Shown piece after piece: positions 62,287 to 64,000 of a DNA stretch of 64,000 bases (position 1 is its first letter; each line of letters begins with the position of its first letter). Source of the DNA: Paenibacillus macerans. GTDB taxonomy: Bacteria > Bacillota > Bacilli > Paenibacillales > Paenibacillaceae. The stretch spans positions 1 to 64,000 of the forward strand of contig NZ_JAMBOE010000009.1 in NCBI RefSeq assembly GCF_023715465.1. Direction: 5' to 3'. The notes under the pieces are model-generated. The model did not search any database, was not told the DNA's origin, and saw only the letters and a program-made list of their open reading frames with translations. The position numbers and the translations under genes are program-made.

Positions 62287-64000
62287 ATGGGAAACATATT
62301 TACATCCAGTCGCTACAAAATCGTTGGAACGTTTGTGCTGATCGGCGTGAAATTGCTGTTGCTGCGGTACTTTTTTTACGGCGGCTTCCATCTGGCGGGT
62401 TTGCCCGGCGAACTGCTGTCGGTGCTGGCGCTCCTCTGCCTGGTGGAACTGGTGACGCCGGCCAAGGGCAAATGGTGGACATTCTTTGGCTTTAATTTTG
62501 TCCTGTCGTTCATTCTGTTTGCCGCCACAGTGTATTTCGCCTACTTCGGGACTGTGCCGACCTATAAGGTGCTTAGCGGACTGGGCCAGGTACCCGAGGT
62601 GAAAGCAAGCATCGGCACTTTGCTCCGGCCGGAGCAGTTCCTGTACTTCGCCGATCTGGCGGTGCTGGTCTTGGTCAAAATCATCGGGTTTGTCCGCCGC
62701 GGCGGTACGTCCCGTGCAGGGCGGTCGCAGGGAACTTTAAGTTTCGGCAGCCGGGCTTCGCGGATAGGGTTGAACTTCCGGACCGATCGTCCGCGAGCAG
62801 GGCTGGTTTGGAAGGTGGGCGTCGCGTTTATCCTGATCGCCAGCCTGCTGTTGTCCGGGTTGTACATCCGTGCGGGCAAAGGGATCGATAACGAGCTGGT
62901 GCGGGCCGAAAGCGTCGGCTTCCTCAATTTCCAGGTGGATGCGGCTATCCGCGACCAGGAAGAGGAACGGATGATCGCGGCAGGAAATCTGCAGGAGACC
63001 ATCGCCAAAATCCAGCAGCTGCAGAGCACGTACCCTTACCGGGCGGATACGGAGAAAGCGACTCCCGACTTTTTCGGCGCGGCCCAAGGGATGAACCTGA
63101 TCGTCGTGCAGATGGAGTCGTTCCAGAACTTCCCGATCAACCTGAACTTGAACGGGCAGGAGATCACGCCGGTGCTGAACAAGTTGGCTGAGGAAGGGTT
63201 CTATTTCCCGCATGTATTCCAGCAAATCGGGCCGGGCAATACATCGGACGCCGAGTTTATGTCCAACACTTCGATTTATCCGACGGCCGCGGCCGCAATG
63301 TCGACGAGCTTTGGCGACCGCCAGCTGCCGAGTCTGCCGCGTTTGCTGCAGGGGCACGGGTACGTGGCGAATACGTTCCATATCAACAAGGTGACGTTTT
63401 GGGACCGCAACAAGCTGTATCCGGCGCTCCATTTTGACAAGTATTATGACAAGCCGTACTATACGAACGACCATTTTAACGACTTCGGGGCTTCCGACGA
63501 GGAGATGTACCGGGTTGGCGTGGAGAAGCTGACGGAAATCAAGGCGCAGTCCAAGCCGTTTTACGCCCAGTTTGTGACGACGTCCAGCCATTCTCCGTTT
63601 GTCGTGCCGAAGGACCGCCAGCATATCCAGCTTCCCGCCGGCATGGAGGGGACGATGCTGGGCAACTACATTCAGGCCGTCAACTACACCGATTATGCGA
63701 TCGGGACGTTGATCGACCGTTTGAAGCAGGCCGGTATGTGGGACAATACGATGCTGGTGTTTTACGGGGATCATTTTGGTTTACAGCCAAATGACGTCAG
63801 CGCCGAGGAAATCCGCGAAAAGCTCGGAATCGCTTATGACGAAAGGATTAGCCGCTTCAACATCCCGCTGATCGTTCATGTTCCCGAAGCGAAGAGCGGG
63901 CAGGTTGTGGAGCGTACCGGGGGCCAGGTCGATATCCTGCCGACGATCGCTAATCTGCTTGGCGTTTCGCTGGCCGACGAAGGCTTTACCGCCCTGGGCC
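62287..64000 (+). CDS. LTA-synthase family membrane sulfatase-fold enzyme (3' end beyond window)
   Basis: The frame starts at 62287 (GAGGT about seven bases upstream) and is still open at the right edge after 571 codons. The N-terminal 215 residues hold about five membrane segments. The extracellular domain shows the LTA synthase active site: E277 in QMESFQNF, catalytic T319 in GNTSDAEF, and D495-H496 in YGDHFG. These enzymes transfer glycerol phosphate from phosphatidylglycerol to build lipoteichoic acid or its primer. Which paralogue it is cannot be told. It has its own promoter after the beta-mannosidase gene. Confidence 0.9.
   Translation, partial: MGNIFTSSRYKIVGTFVLIGVKLLLLRYFFYGGFHLAGLPGELLSVLALLCLVELVTPAKGKWWTFFGFNFVLSFILFAATVYFAYFGTVPTYKVLSGLGQVPEVKASIGTLLRPEQFLYFADLAVLVLVKIIGFVRRGGTSRAGRSQGTLSFGSRASRIGLNFRTDRPRAGLVWKVGVAFILIASLLLSGLYIRAGKGIDNELVRAESVGFLNFQVDAAIRDQEEERMIAAGNLQETIAKIQQLQSTYPYRADTEKATPDFFGAAQGMNLIVVQMESFQNFPINLNLNGQEITPVLNKLAEEGFYFPHVFQQIGPGNTSDAEFMSNTSIYPTAAAAMSTSFGDRQLPSLPRLLQGHGYVANTFHINKVTFWDRNKLYPALHFDKYYDKPYYTNDHFNDFGASDEEMYRVGVEKLTEIKAQSKPFYAQFVTTSSHSPFVVPKDRQHIQLPAGMEGTMLGNYIQAVNYTDYAIGTLIDRLKQAGMWDNTMLVFYGDHFGLQPNDVSAEEIREKLGIAYDERISRFNIPLIVHVPEAKSGQVVERTGGQVDILPTIANLLGVSLADEGFTALG

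Overview
The window looks like a chromosomal stretch from a Paenibacillus-like Firmicute. The evidence is strong AGGAGG-type ribosome binding sites, a moderate GC content near 50-55 percent, two YesM/YesN-type two-component pairs next to carbohydrate transport genes, an LTA-synthase-like enzyme, CcpA-type cre sequences, and clusters of short intergenic repeats of a style I associate with Paenibacillus. I saw no rRNA, tRNA, CRISPR array, transposase or phage genes.

Region 1 (about 0.4-18.0 kb) is the most unusual part. Two divergent operons encode a membrane-associated NTPase system. Rightward are an exported VWA protein with a membrane anchor, a bacterial tubulin/FtsZ-like GTPase homologue, a 790-residue protein of unknown family, a second VWA protein between membrane segments, a small beta-rich protein, a zinc-ribbon TRAFAC-like GTPase, and a GAP1-type GTPase-associated protein fused to a membrane segment and a long disordered extracellular tail. 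Leftward are a 49-residue membrane microprotein, a zinc-ribbon two-TM protein, and a membrane-anchored protein with a Gln/Gly-rich tail. The genes overlap or nearly touch, so they probably work as one assembly that couples cytoplasmic nucleotide switches to surface adhesion modules.

Region 2 (18.5-22.5 kb, minus strand) is a three-gene monosaccharide ABC transporter (ChvE/MmsA/MmsB type) with a cre match just downstream of its -10 box.

Region 3 (about 22.6-46.5 kb) is a divergent lipo-polyketide/peptide gene cluster. The plus strand carries a medium-chain dehydrogenase, a 3317-residue FAAL-ACP-KS-AT-DH-ER-KR-ACP-C megasynthase and a type II thioesterase. The minus strand carries an A-PCP-KS-(broken AT)-ACP protein, a condensation-like protein without its catalytic histidine, a PEP-dikinase-like phosphotransferase, an MFS exporter and a small unknown protein. 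A fatty acid would be activated, extended by one reduced ketide, joined to an amino acid by the C/A split pair, extended again, possibly phosphorylated and exported. Broken gene remnants lie at the right edge.

Region 4 (46.7-59.4 kb) holds a sugar-sensing triad (binding protein, YesM-like kinase, AraC-type regulator), a TDT-family transporter, and a second operon of ABC solute-binding protein, two permeases, kinase and regulator. The sensing triad has the same orientation as the region 2 transporter and sits upstream of it, so region 3 may have been inserted between a sensor and its target. Region 5 (59.6-64 kb) is a GH2 beta-mannosidase, divergent from the second ABC operon across a shared operator region, followed by an LTA-synthase family gene that runs off the right edge.
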